A stretch of DNA of 64,000 nt, from NCBI RefSeq assembly GCF_037977055.1, contig NZ_CP150274.1, forward strand, positions 2,480,001 through 2,544,000, in the 5' to 3' direction. Origin of the DNA: Paenibacillus sp. FSL K6-1096 (GTDB taxonomy: Bacteria; Bacillota; Bacilli; Paenibacillales; Paenibacillaceae). Position numbers and translations under genes: made by a program. Below the pieces are notes generated by a model. It ran no database searches. It was given only the letters and a program-made list of their open reading frames with translations, and was not told where the DNA came from. Positions 36,663 to 45,543 of this stretch are shown piece after piece (the stretch's first letter is position 1; each line of letters begins with the position of its first letter).

Positions 36663-37172
36663 ATGAGGACGATCATACACGATCTGCAGGAGCAGGAATT
36701 CGCGGGCTGGCTAGAGGATACGGTGCATGAGGGAGTGACGGTCATTTCGGATAACGGGGCCATCCGTTCATGCATGGGCTGCTTTGGCTGCTGGACCCGG
36801 ACGCCCGGGGAATGCATTATTAAGAAGGATGGTTATGACAATCTGGGCGAGCTGTTCTCGCGCAGCGACGAGCTGATGATCATCAGTAAGTGTATGTACG
36901 GCAGCTATAGCCCCTTTGTGCTGAATGTGCTGAACCGGAGTATCTCCTACATGCTTCCTTATTTCGCCACCGAGAATGGAGAGACGCATCACCGGCCCCG
37001 CTATGACCACCAATTCACACTATCGGTACATTTCTATGGCAATGACATTACGGAGGCTGAACAGAATACGGCCAGAACGCTGGTCGCGGCCAACAGTCTG
37101 AATCTGTATTCGCTAGGGAACAACGTGTATTTCCATACCCATCCTCAGAGCATTAAGGAGGTCCTGCAATGA
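36663..37172 (+). CDS. flavodoxin-like protein, FMN reductase fold
   Basis: 169 residues. The segment IRSCMGCFGCWTRTPGECII with several Cys, then DELMIISKCMYGSYSPFVLNVLNR, is seen in flavodoxin-fold NAD(P)H-dependent reductases. It lacks the usual N-terminal phosphate-binding loop (GSxRxxSxT), which is instead present in the next gene. The two overlap by ATGA, so they may work as a pair. The N-terminus seems short for the family. Confidence 0.75.
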   Translation: MRTIIHDLQEQEFAGWLEDTVHEGVTVISDNGAIRSCMGCFGCWTRTPGECIIKKDGYDNLGELFSRSDELMIISKCMYGSYSPFVLNVLNRSISYMLPYFATENGETHHRPRYDHQFTLSVHFYGNDITEAEQNTARTLVAANSLNLYSLGNNVYFHTHPQSIKEVLQ

Positions 37173-37807
37173 ACATCGCCATGATCAACGGCAGTCCCAA
37201 GCCAACCGGCAGTAACTCCGGCATTCTGCTGGGCATGCTGGAGCCGCTGATTGCAGACGGGAACGAGCTGCACACCTATACGCCGAATAAAAGACCGCTC
37301 TCTCCTGAAGAATACAACGAGCTTTGCCGCATGGATGTGCTGGTCTTGGCCTTCCCGCTCTATTACGACGGTATCCCGTCCCATCTGTTCCAGCTGCTGG
37401 TTACCCTCGAAGGGTATCTGAAGACCGAGCGTGAACGGGACATTTACGTCTATGCACTGATTAACAATGGCTTCTACGAGGGCCACCAGAACCAGATTGC
37501 GGTGGAGATCCTCAAACACTGGTGCGCGCGCGCCGGTGTTCATTTCGGGCAAGCCTTAGGCCAAGGCGCCGGTGAGATGCTGGGCTCCATGGGGAAGGTT
37601 CCGCTCGGCCGGGGGCCGCTGAAGAACCTGGGCCGCGCCATGCACAGCCTGGCCGCCAATATCCGGTCCAAAAGCACCGGCGAATCCCAGCTGTTCAGCC
37701 CGAACTTCCCGCGCTTCGCCTGGAAATGGAGCGCCACCCACTCCTTCTTCCACGGAACAGCCCGGAAGAACGGGCTGAAGCCGAAGGATCTGCTGCGGCG
37801 GAAGTAG
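37169..37807 (+). CDS. NAD(P)H-dependent FMN reductase family protein
   Basis: 212 residues starting MNIAMINGSPKPTGSNS, the FMN-phosphate loop of flavodoxin-fold reductases, then DVLVLAFPLYYDGIPSHL, the second flavin-contact region. The basic C-terminus beyond residue 130 is longer than in minimal members. Third gene of the TetR operon, coupled to the gene before it. Substrate unknown; azo, nitro or quinone reduction are all possible in this family. Confidence 0.82.
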   Translation: MNIAMINGSPKPTGSNSGILLGMLEPLIADGNELHTYTPNKRPLSPEEYNELCRMDVLVLAFPLYYDGIPSHLFQLLVTLEGYLKTERERDIYVYALINNGFYEGHQNQIAVEILKHWCARAGVHFGQALGQGAGEMLGSMGKVPLGRGPLKNLGRAMHSLAANIRSKSTGESQLFSPNFPRFAWKWSATHSFFHGTARKNGLKPKDLLRRK

Positions 37808-37876
37808 GGAATACTATAACCAATCGCATACTGGCAGGTTGCCGTACCCGATTATCATACAAGTGAAGGCCTTAAT

Positions 37877-38053
37877 TGCACTCCGTACATTTAAATCATC
37901 TGATATTACACCGATGATACGTTTAGTTGTATTTCGTGCACCTAAATTTTCATCTACACCAGATTCTCTCCCATTCGCGCAGATTTAGTTGTACAGACTA
38001 CAGTTAGATGAAGAGAACCTTCCTTTTCGCTGATTTTAAATGTACAGAATACA
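37877..38053. repeat. third copy of the four-motif palindromic element (51/62/51 spacing)
   Basis: TGCACTCCGTACA (37877), TGTATTTCGTGCA (37928), TGTACAGACTACA (37990) and TGTACAGAATACA (38041) start 51, 62 and 51 bases apart, exactly as in the tandem copies at 11677-12123. Flanks extend some motifs into hairpins, such as TTTAG / CTAAA around 37928. The outer motifs are inverted relative to each other. It occupies the 391-base gap between two convergent transcripts; nothing else was seen there except a terminator and a C tract. Confidence 0.85.
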
Positions 38054-38091
38054 GCTATCGCCTACACATAGAACAAACCTCTATTTAACCT

Positions 38092-38121
38092 TAAAAGCCC
38101 GGTCCCCAACAGGACCAGGCT
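38092..38121 (-). terminator. intrinsic terminator of the pectin operon
   Basis: Reverse-strand stem AGCCTGGTCC / GGACCGGGCT (one mismatch) followed by TTTTAAGG, about 80 bases after the GH28 stop. Confidence 0.7.
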
Positions 38122-38163
38122 CTTATCTGTACAGCTTCTATGCGCAATCCTGTAGGATAGTAT

Positions 38164-38174
38164 CCCCCCCCCCC
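38164..38174 (+). repeat. 11-base C homopolymer
   Basis: An uninterrupted run of 11 C lies between the terminator and the GH28 stop codon, outside any gene. Length may be unreliable or variable. Confidence 0.9.
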
Positions 38175-38198
38175 ATTTCCGCCGGATGTCACCGGATA

Positions 38199-39542
38199 TT
38201 ATCGTTCCGCCGGGTCCACCGTAACCCGCTTCACCAGTTCCTCCGGCTTCGCCGTGTTCCTGGAGCGGCAGTGCAGGAACTCCACCTCTTCCCCGTTCTC
38301 CACATAGAAGGCCGGGCCGTCATGGTTCTCGATCGTGACCTGCTGGAACTTCACCTCGCGGACGTTGCTGAGGAAGAAGCCCCGGCGCTGCATGTCCGGA
38401 AGACCTGCCATCATGTCGGGCTGGCCTGGAACGGCATGCTCCGCCATGGAGATATCGATGTTGGTGAAGGTAATTTCCGACACCGCCTGCTCAGCCAATC
38501 CATACAGGAACCCCGCTGCGGCATGGACATTACGGGCGGTAATGTTGGCGTAATGAATCCGCCGGAACTGCGGCGTCTCCGCTGTCACCGGATAAGGGTT
38601 CTTGTCCCAGACATATTTCTCCTTACCCCGGGGGCCACAGAAGTAATAGAGATTCAGTGTGAAGGGACAGATGACATCCTCCATCACAATGTTGCTGACC
38701 CGTATATCCTCGATAATGCCTCCGCGCCCGCGCCTTGACTTCATACGGATGCCGCGGTCCGTCTGCTTGAATACGCAATTGCTGATGGTCACATTGCGGA
38801 TATCGCCGCTCATCTCACTGCCCAGCACCACCGCGCCATGTCCGTGCACCATGACGCAGTTCGTGATCGTGATATTCTCGCAGGGAATCCGCTCCCGGGT
38901 ATCCTCGGTGCCGGCCTTGATAGCAATGCAGTCATCGCCTACATCGATATGGCAGTTGCTGATACGGACATCCCGGCAAGACTCCGGATTGATGCCATCC
39001 GTATTCGGCGAATCGGCCGGATTCAGAATCGACAGATTATCGATCATCACATTGCTGCAGTTGACCGGGTTCACCGTCCAGCTTGGAGAATTAAGCAGCG
39101 TCAGGTCGCGGAGGGTCACCCGGCTGCAGTCGTCGAAGCCGATCAGCCTCGGGCGCGGATACACCAGCTCCTCCCGGCGGTGACGGTGCTTCTCCCACCA
39201 GGGTGCGCCGTTGCCGTCCAGCGTTCCGCTGCCGGTAACCGAGACATTGGTCAGACCGGCTCCGTAAATACAAGGCGTATGAACCTCCCGCTTCACCCCC
39301 TCCCACCGGGATTCTACGGGAGGATAATCCGCCGGGTCGGTGCTGAAGGACAACACCGCACCAGGGCTAAGATGCAGCTCGATATTGCTGCGCAGACGTA
39401 CCGCTCCGGTCAGGAAGGTACCGGCCGGAACATATACTGTACCTCCGCCGGCACGGTCCGCCGCTGCAATAGCATCCGCAATCGCCTGCGTTGCCGGCAC
39501 TCCGCTGTCCCGCTGCGCTCCATAGTCTGCTATGTTATACAC
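38199..39542 (-). CDS. GH28 polygalacturonase-type glycosidase
   Basis: 447 residues without a signal peptide. The parallel beta-helix has all four GH28 signatures: NTDG at 180-183, Asp203-Asp204 in VGDDCIAIKAG, HGHG at 233-236 and RMK at 266-268. It should act inside the cell on galacturonan or rhamnogalacturonan fragments. It overlaps the end of the GH105 gene by 8 bases and is last in the operon. Confidence 0.92.
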   Translation of the reverse strand: MYNIADYGAQRDSGVPATQAIADAIAAADRAGGGTVYVPAGTFLTGAVRLRSNIELHLSPGAVLSFSTDPADYPPVESRWEGVKREVHTPCIYGAGLTNVSVTGSGTLDGNGAPWWEKHRHRREELVYPRPRLIGFDDCSRVTLRDLTLLNSPSWTVNPVNCSNVMIDNLSILNPADSPNTDGINPESCRDVRISNCHIDVGDDCIAIKAGTEDTRERIPCENITITNCVMVHGHGAVVLGSEMSGDIRNVTISNCVFKQTDRGIRMKSRRGRGGIIEDIRVSNIVMEDVICPFTLNLYYFCGPRGKEKYVWDKNPYPVTAETPQFRRIHYANITARNVHAAAGFLYGLAEQAVSEITFTNIDISMAEHAVPGQPDMMAGLPDMQRRGFFLSNVREVKFQQVTIENHDGPAFYVENGEEVEFLHCRSRNTAKPEELVKRVTVDPAER

Positions 39543-40662
39543 GGTCCGCCCCCTCCGCCGGATACAGCTCCTGCATCTCCACGCAGGCCATCACCAGCGC
39601 GCCCACTCCGTGCAGGTCGTTGCTGACCTTCGGGCGGGTGACATAGCTGTTGTAGTCTCCCGCTCCGGTGCCGATGCAGATGTCCGGCAGCACCAGCCGC
39701 TCCTGCTCATCCCACTCCAGCACCTGCAGCAGACCCTCGTAGCCTTTGCGCGCTGCTGCTGCCGCCTCCTGCGCCGCCGCTTCCGGCAGAATGCCCAGCT
39801 TCACCGCCCGGGCCAGCGTATATACGAACAGGCAGGAGCCGGAGGTCTCCAGCCAGTTATCCGGCTCATGTCCCTTGTCCACCACCTGATACCAGAGGCC
39901 GCTGGCCGCATCCTGATAGCGGATCAGCGCGTGCACGAACCCGGCCAGCTCTACTCCCAGCTCCGCCCGCGCGGAATCATCCACTGGCAGCTCATCCATG
40001 AACTGCGACACCGCCAGTCCATACCAGCCGAGCGAGCGTGCCCAGAACTCCGGCGAGCAGCCGGTCTCCGGGTTAGCCCACGGCATCCGGCGGCGCTCAT
40101 CCCAGGCGTGGTAGAGCAGGCCGGTGGTCTCATCCTTCATATACTTGCGCATCAGCCGCTCCTGGTGCAGCACCTCATCGCGCAAGCCTTCCTCACCGTA
40201 AGCATTCGCGTACTTCAGCGAGAAAACCCCGGCCATATACAGCCCGTCAAGCCACATCTGGTGCGCATATTTATCCTTATGCCAGTATCCGCCCTCGGCG
40301 GTCCGGTTCAGCGTCAGCAGCAGATGGCGCAGCTTCCCGGCCGCCACCCGGTACTTCGGCTTCCCGGTTCGTTCATGCAGGTTGAAGAGCAGCAGACCGG
40401 CCTGCACAGCATCCAGCTCATCCCGGGCAAAATACAAATTGCCCTGCTCATCCACCAGATCATCCACATATTCCTGGATGTAATCTATATAACGTTCCTC
40501 CCCGACCTTCTTCCACAGCAGCTCCATTCCGCACAGGAACACGCCCTGGTGATAATGCCAGCGGTGCGCAGGCGGAAGCTCCCCCGCCTTGTACGTATCC
40601 ATCAGTGAATCACAGGCTTTTTGCGCCCATTCCATCGGTGTTTGCGGCCGACTGCCTATCAT
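39535..40662 (-). CDS. GH105 unsaturated rhamnogalacturonyl hydrolase (YteR-like)
   Basis: 375 residues, the usual (alpha/alpha)6-barrel length, cytoplasmic. HQMWLDGLYMAG contains Asp139, corresponding to the catalytic Asp143 of Bacillus YteR; HRWHYHQGVFLCGMELL is also typical. It removes the unsaturated galacturonic acid from lyase products. Its position between the importer genes and GH28 fits stepwise breakdown of imported pectin pieces. Confidence 0.9.
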   Translation of the reverse strand: MIGSRPQTPMEWAQKACDSLMDTYKAGELPPAHRWHYHQGVFLCGMELLWKKVGEERYIDYIQEYVDDLVDEQGNLYFARDELDAVQAGLLLFNLHERTGKPKYRVAAGKLRHLLLTLNRTAEGGYWHKDKYAHQMWLDGLYMAGVFSLKYANAYGEEGLRDEVLHQERLMRKYMKDETTGLLYHAWDERRRMPWANPETGCSPEFWARSLGWYGLAVSQFMDELPVDDSARAELGVELAGFVHALIRYQDAASGLWYQVVDKGHEPDNWLETSGSCLFVYTLARAVKLGILPEAAAQEAAAAARKGYEGLLQVLEWDEQERLVLPDICIGTGAGDYNSYVTRPKVSNDLHGVGALVMACVEMQELYPAEGADRV

Positions 40663-40728
40663 CGTTATACCCCTTTCCCTATGTCAAAATGTCCGGTCCA
40701 TCTCCATTCTTCAGCCTCATCCCCAACC

Positions 40729-41604
40729 TCAGCCCTTCATCGAGCCCAGCATCGCACCCTTGGCAAAATGCTTCTGCAGGAACGGATACACCATCAGAAT
40801 CGGCAGCGTCGCCACCACGATAACGGCCATCTTAATCGTCTGATCCGGCGGCGGAACCGTACCGTCCAGTGTGGCGCTGTGATCCATCCCGCTGGCCAGC
40901 ACGACGATCTGCCGCAGCAGGACCTGAATCGGCCACTTGGCACTGTCATCCAGATACAGAATGGCGCTCATATACGTGTTCCAGTACGTCACGGCGTAGA
41001 ACAGCGAGATTGTAGCGATCGCGGGCAGCGAGAGGGGCAGGACGATTTTGAACAGAATTCCGAAGTCATTGCAGCCGTCAATCTTAGCCGATTCCTCCAG
41101 CCCTTCCGGTATGTTCTGAAAAAAATTCTTGAGGATAATCATATTGAACGCACTAATCGCCGAAGGCAGAATCAGCGCCGCATACGAGTCGATCAGGCCC
41201 AGCTCCTTCACCACGAGGAACGTCGGAATCATCCCGCCGTGGAACAGCATCGTGAACACCACCAGGAAATTGAACACCCGGCGTCCGTCCAGATCCTTGC
41301 GGGAGAGGCCGTAGGCCATCAGTGCCGTGATGAACATGCTGAACAGCGTGCCCACCAGCGTCACCCCGATTGACACCCCAAGGGCCCGGAAGATCGTATT
41401 TGTGGAAAAAATAAATTTGTACGCCTCCAGGCTCCACACCTTCGGAATCAGCACAAACTTGTTGGCGGCCAGCTCAGCGCTGGTCGTGAAGGAGCCTGCC
41501 ACTACATGGATGAACGGAAGCACTGTCACCAGCGCGATGAGTGCAAGCAGTATAAAGTTGACGGCAGAGAACAGTCTGCCGCTGATCGTGCGGTCTTCTA
41601 CCAT
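40729..41604 (-). CDS. ABC transporter permease, YtcP/LplC type
   Basis: 291 residues with six membrane helices and the EAA loop (EGLEESAKIDGCNDFGI). Second permease of an LplABC-type importer for acidic or complex oligosaccharides. It starts 21 bases after the upstream permease stop on the reverse strand, with AGGAGG before the ATG. No ATPase gene accompanies it. Confidence 0.92.
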   Translation of the reverse strand: MVEDRTISGRLFSAVNFILLALIALVTVLPFIHVVAGSFTTSAELAANKFVLIPKVWSLEAYKFIFSTNTIFRALGVSIGVTLVGTLFSMFITALMAYGLSRKDLDGRRVFNFLVVFTMLFHGGMIPTFLVVKELGLIDSYAALILPSAISAFNMIILKNFFQNIPEGLEESAKIDGCNDFGILFKIVLPLSLPAIATISLFYAVTYWNTYMSAILYLDDSAKWPIQVLLRQIVVLASGMDHSATLDGTVPPPDQTIKMAVIVVATLPILMVYPFLQKHFAKGAMLGSMKG

Positions 41605-41625
41605 TTGAATTCCTCCTGCGGGCTT

Positions 41626-42594
41626 TTAATAGACGCCTTCTTCTCCGATTTTCTTGGAAATCTTATTGACGGTCATGACCATAATCAGGCCGACAACCGA
41701 CTTGAAGAAGCCGATGGCGGTACTGTAGCTGAACTGCCCTTGCCGCAGTCCGGCGGTGTAGACATACGTATCGATAATTTCCGCAACCTCGCGGTTCATG
41801 GAGTTGAGCAGCAGGTAGACATGCTCGAAGCCCAGGTCGAGGACGGAACCGATTTTCAGAATGAACAGGGTGATAATAACTCCCCGGATCGCCGGAAGTG
41901 TGATATGCCACACCTGCCGGAGCCGTCCCGCTCCATCCATACGCGAAGCTTCATAGAGCCCCGGATCGATAGCCGCGATGGAGGCCAGATAGATAATTGT
42001 TCCCCAGCCCGCTTCCCGCCAGATCACCTGAAGAATATACATCGGCCGGAACCAGCCCGGACTCAGCAGGAAGTTCACCTTGGCGAAGCCGAAGTAAGCC
42101 AGCAGCTCGTTGATAATCCCGCCGTCCATCGTCACCATGACGAAGGAGATCGAGACGACGATTACCCAGGACATGAAGTGCGGCAGGTAGACGAGGGTCT
42201 GGAAGAATCTTTTGAAGAAATTTCCTCTCAGTTCGTTAAGCATCAGGGCCAGAATAATCGGTATCGGAAAATAAATCAGAATATTCATCCCGAACAGGAT
42301 CAGCGTATTGCTGAGTATGTTCAGGAAATCAGGCTCGGTGAACAGCCGGCTGAAATGCTTCATCCCCACCCACTCGCTCCCGGTAATGCCCTGGTAGGGC
42401 TTGTAATCCTGGAAGGAGATGATCAGTCCGTACATCGGCAAATATTTGAAGACTATGAAATACAGCACACCGGGGATCAGCATCACATAAAGTAATTTGT
42501 TGCGCCACAGCCGCTTTTTCAGCTCACTGCTGCTCTTGTATTTCTCCGGCTTCGGTTTGGGAGCTGTGCGGGGCGGGGCCGTCACTTCCTGCAT
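41626..42594 (-). CDS. ABC transporter permease, LplB type
   Basis: 322 residues with a basic cytoplasmic N-terminus, six helices and the EAA loop near IDPGLYEASRMDGAGRLRQ. Partner of the 40729-41604 permease. Proteins of this type in Paenibacillus sit next to pectin-degrading enzymes, as here. A gap of about 110 bases separates it from the binding-protein gene. Confidence 0.92.
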   Translation of the reverse strand: MQEVTAPPRTAPKPKPEKYKSSSELKKRLWRNKLLYVMLIPGVLYFIVFKYLPMYGLIISFQDYKPYQGITGSEWVGMKHFSRLFTEPDFLNILSNTLILFGMNILIYFPIPIILALMLNELRGNFFKRFFQTLVYLPHFMSWVIVVSISFVMVTMDGGIINELLAYFGFAKVNFLLSPGWFRPMYILQVIWREAGWGTIIYLASIAAIDPGLYEASRMDGAGRLRQVWHITLPAIRGVIITLFILKIGSVLDLGFEHVYLLLNSMNREVAEIIDTYVYTAGLRQGQFSYSTAIGFFKSVVGLIMVMTVNKISKKIGEEGVY

Positions 42595-42707
42595 GGTTCT
42601 CTTCCTTTCTCAGTCAATTCTTCTATTGTGGAAAAAAGGCTGCCGGAGCGCTATCCAAACAGCCCTCTTCCCGTGCTCAGTCCGCTGCTGTTGCTAATGC
42701 GCTATGC

Positions 42708-44261
42708 TTATTTTTTGTACGCGGCATTGTATTCTTCGATAATCTTCGCCCCGCCCCGGCTCTTCCAGTTCTCGACCTCCTTCTCGAAACCGGCTTTATC
42801 GATCTGGCCGTACATGTACTTGTATGTGGCATCCGCAATAATCTGCTGAAGCTCTACGCCCTTGGACGTATAGGTTGCCGAGTCGAGCGCCGCCGTAGGA
42901 TCTGCAACCCCGTACTTCACGTTCTCCAGCACCAGCTCCTCCGCATGAATCCGGCCCGGCAGCACGTTCAGACTCTGATACATGCCGTTCGTTTCGTATT
43001 CGCCGATGACGCTGTCCTTGAAGCCTTTGACCTCACGTTCGATCAGCTCTTTATTGTCAGTTGCCTTGGCCTTGCCGTCGACCACGGTATAGTGGGTGCC
43101 TTCAATGCCCCAGTACATCAGATTGGCTACCTCAGGGGTCATCATCGCGTCAAAAAACTTCAGAATCTTCTTCAGCTCTGCTTCATCCTTCACCGCCGAT
43201 TTCGGGAACAGCACTACGTTGTTGTAGCCGGGAATCATCCACTGGGCGAACTTGCCGTCAGGCCCCGCGACCATACTGTGCGTATCCAGCACGGCATCCG
43301 GCACGTTTTTGATCAGGTCCTTGTTCAGGGAATCGATATCCTGCATCGAGCCGCCGATATACAGCCCGGCCTTGCCGCTGGTGAACATATTGACCGCATC
43401 TGTCTTGCTGGTCGCGGCGAAGTCCTGGTTCATGTAACCGCCTTCACGAAGCTTTTTGAAGAAATCCATCGTATCGATGTATTGCGGAAAAGTAAACTCC
43501 GGCGCGAGCTGTCCATCCTTCTCGGCCCAGTTGTTCGGAGTGCCGAACCAGGAGGAGACGGTTTTGAATGCACCGTACACCAGCTCATTGCGGTCCACCA
43601 CGCCGATGGTATCCTTTTTCCCGTTACCGTCGGGGTCCTGCTCGGTGAAGGCTTTGGCCATAGCGAACAGCTCATCGGTATTGGCCGGTGCTTTCAGCCC
43701 CAGCTTATCCGCCCAGTCCTTGCGGTAGATGATGCCCTGACGTGCCAGCGGGCGGCCGATGTACAAGGTGTACAGCTTGCCGTCGACCTTGGTATTGTTG
43801 AGGATTTCCGGCTTCAGCTTGTTCAGGTTGGGGAATTCGCTGAGCAGCGGTCCGATCTCCCAGAACTGCCCGTCCTTGATCGCCTCCTTCATCTGCAGGA
43901 AGGTCGTCTGGTTCTTCAGGTACGTGACCTGCGGCAGAGAGCCGGTGGCGAACGAGGAGTTCAGCTTCTCCTCATACGTGTCGGCCGGGAAGAATTGATA
44001 GGTCAGCTTCGTATTCGTCAATTTCTCCACTTCATTCTTGATCGTATCCGGTGGAGTATCTGTAGTGTTCAGCGGCAGCATAATCTTAATCTCGGTCGGC
44101 TTCTCCGGCTCAGCGGCCGCATCCGTGGCGGCTGCCGTATTGGTTCCGGCGCTCGCGCCCGGGTCTTTGGCTGCCTCTTTGTTGTTGTTACCGCCGCAAG
44201 CGGACAACATGCTGAGTGTCAGCAGCGAGCTCAGGAGCAGGGTGAAGGATTTTTTCGTCAT
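42708..44261 (-). CDS. LplA-type extracellular solute-binding lipoprotein
   Basis: 517 residues, lipobox LSACGG with Cys22, then an acidic Ala/Gly linker. The body matches LplA/YtcQ-type binding proteins, including the calcium-site-like DPDGNGKKDT motif. It is first in the importer operon and should bind a pectin-derived oligosaccharide at the membrane surface. A homologue, now frameshifted, lies at 55677-57201. Confidence 0.92.
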   Translation of the reverse strand: MTKKSFTLLLSSLLTLSMLSACGGNNNKEAAKDPGASAGTNTAAATDAAAEPEKPTEIKIMLPLNTTDTPPDTIKNEVEKLTNTKLTYQFFPADTYEEKLNSSFATGSLPQVTYLKNQTTFLQMKEAIKDGQFWEIGPLLSEFPNLNKLKPEILNNTKVDGKLYTLYIGRPLARQGIIYRKDWADKLGLKAPANTDELFAMAKAFTEQDPDGNGKKDTIGVVDRNELVYGAFKTVSSWFGTPNNWAEKDGQLAPEFTFPQYIDTMDFFKKLREGGYMNQDFAATSKTDAVNMFTSGKAGLYIGGSMQDIDSLNKDLIKNVPDAVLDTHSMVAGPDGKFAQWMIPGYNNVVLFPKSAVKDEAELKKILKFFDAMMTPEVANLMYWGIEGTHYTVVDGKAKATDNKELIEREVKGFKDSVIGEYETNGMYQSLNVLPGRIHAEELVLENVKYGVADPTAALDSATYTSKGVELQQIIADATYKYMYGQIDKAGFEKEVENWKSRGGAKIIEEYNAAYKK

Positions 44262-44282
44262 TCCTCTTTGACCTCCGTTTAA

Positions 44283-44299
44283 CTTGTAATGGTTACAAG
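44283..44299. promoter_or_regulatory. perfect palindrome upstream of the pectin importer
   Basis: CTTGTAATGGTTACAAG is a perfect 7-3-7 inverted repeat 22-38 bases upstream of the lipoprotein ATG. It is one base too short to be a standard cre site. It is probably the operator of a repressor encoded elsewhere, as no regulator gene adjoins this operon. Confidence 0.5.
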
Positions 44300-44399
44300 C
44301 TCACCTTACGCTGCGGGATGGATTACGAAAACAATCATTTGCTCATAAAAGCGGGCGGGGCGCGGGGGTGTGGGTTAATGATTATCGTGTGATGGGGGA

Positions 44400-44790
44400 G
44401 GGGGATAGGCATTGAAAGCTAATACGTGGGAGTGGTGGCGGCATGGCGGAGGATCAGAGCATGGCGGAACTTGCGATGGGCGAGCGGCGGCGGGCGGGAC
44501 TGCGTTGCGGGCGGGATCGGCGGCGGGCGGGACTCCAAGAGCTTTGGACTTCCGGCCGCTGTTGTCTCCAGATGTTGTTGATTATATGCTTACAGCAGAT
44601 AACATCCGGAGACAAAGGCGGACACTACCGCTCCTCCAGTTCCAAACCTCCCTCCGTCCCTTTCTGCCGCTCCAGACTGGGGCTTTCAAAGCCTATCCTT
44701 TGAAAGTGGGCAAAAGGGCGGCCCCGCTGCTTCGCGCGGCGGGGCCTTGTTGGACCATGTTGGCCCATGTTGGAAGAGAAAGCTGATTAG
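44400..44790. other. hairpin-rich non-coding region
   Basis: No convincing gene. A 17-base direct repeat CGGCGGCGGGCGGGACT occurs twice near 44484 and 44519. Hairpins follow in series: TTGTCTCC/GGAGACAA with GATGTT/AACATC (about 44568-44617), CTTTCAAA/TTTGAAAG (44683-44706) and GGCCCCGC/GCGGGGCC (44720-44746). A CCATGTTGG direct repeat ends it. It may encode a structured RNA or be a dispersed genus repeat. Confidence 0.5.
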
Positions 44791-44812
44791 TCCCGCTATT
44801 ACTCAAAAATCC

Positions 44813-44979
44813 TGCACATAATGCAACATTCCGCTCATGAAACTAACCATAATCCAAAAATGTTGCAGAAAAAGCAGCATTCTTTCTCTCCTAAGCCGAT
44901 CAAAGAGAAAATTCCTGCATTTCGTGCAACATTCCTATTTAGGTCCTGATGTGGGCAACTCAGAGATGCTTTTTCTGCA
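44813..44979. repeat. variant four-motif element (TGCA-type, 51/52/51 spacing)
   Basis: TGCACATAATGCA (44813), TGCAGAAAAAGCA (44864), TGCATTTCGTGCA (44916) and TGCTTTTTCTGCA (44967) are 51, 52 and 51 bases apart. The half-sites are TGCA rather than TGTA, and most are flanked by ACATT / AATGT. The outer spacings equal those of the other family; the central one is 10 bases shorter. A short reverse-strand open frame across it looks like chance. Confidence 0.75.
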
Positions 44980-45038
44980 ACATTTTGAGGGAATAGGTTA
45001 ATGTACATCATTTTACAGATCATAGCTTGGTACGTATT
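44974..45038. repeat. 65-bp segment duplicated at 48384-48448
   Basis: The two 65-base segments agree at about 55 positions and are in the same orientation, 3.4 kb apart. They share TCTGCAACATTTT at one end and TACGTATT at the other, and carry the end of a related reverse-strand reading frame (tail SYDL here, NYDV at the second site). Confidence 0.75.
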
Positions 45039-45235
45039 CAAACCGAATAGACAACTTGCCTTCCGCATATCCCCAATACGCGAATACATAACAATTAGAA
45101 TATTTATCTGTATTCCGTTCTAATTTTGCTGCCATTACAGCTTCAACGTCGTGAGCATCCAATCACAAATTCTTTTCCAATCTCAGGTGCCTTTGAAATA
45201 ACGTAATCAATAGGGGAAATCATTCCCACCCGAGC
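45013..45235 (-). pseudogene. frameshifted tail of an unrecognised protein
   Basis: The reverse strand reads MISPIDYVISKAPEIGKEF and, after a change of frame near 45155, AHDVEAVMAAKLERNTDKYS then CYVFAYWGYAEGKLSIRFEY to a TAA at 45013-45015. Together this is a coherent stretch of about 70 residues. No start codon or upstream part is present. I do not recognise the family. Confidence 0.5.
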
Positions 45236-45349
45236 TTATCGGAAAGAGTCAGAACCAGTGTTGAAACTCCGCCAAGAAAACGCAGTCTTCTACCGTTCAC
45301 TAACTTTCATTCTACCTCTCATACGTCAAAAAACGCATTCAAGATGCTG

Positions 45350-45437
45350 GACTCTTGGATTCCTGGACAATGAGGAAGTGCTTGATGAATTGGACTCCAT
45401 AGAGCGGGAGCATTTTTATGCGCCTGGACACGGATGA
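45350..45437 (+). pseudogene. short C-terminal gene fragment
   Basis: A plus-strand frame reads LGFLDNEEVLDELDSIERE then HFYAPGHG and stops with TGA at 45435. It looks like the conserved end of a protein but has no start or ribosome site and I cannot name it. It lies in a stretch of mixed gene debris between 45040 and 45540. Confidence 0.3.
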
Positions 45438-45543
45438 ATCTTAGGCGAGTGTCTCAAAAACAAGAGGATTCAAATCGAGCACTTGGGGTCGGGCCTCCCT
45501 CGTTATAATTTCCAGAAACTTAGGTTGGACACAGCCAAAAGAA

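Noticed and set aside
42945..44282. 445-residue plus-strand open frame opposite the LplA-type gene
   Set aside because: Antisense shadow; the reverse strand has a lipobox and family motifs.
44283..44299. CcpA cre site
   Set aside because: The palindrome is one base shorter than cre between its TGTAA and TTACA arms and lacks the central CG.
44412..44786. 124-residue plus-strand open frame
   Set aside because: Low-complexity product that runs through several hairpins and direct repeats; no recognisable domain.
44835..45089. 84-residue reverse-strand open frame
   Set aside because: It crosses the TGCA motif array and part of a pseudogene in another frame and has no ribosome site.
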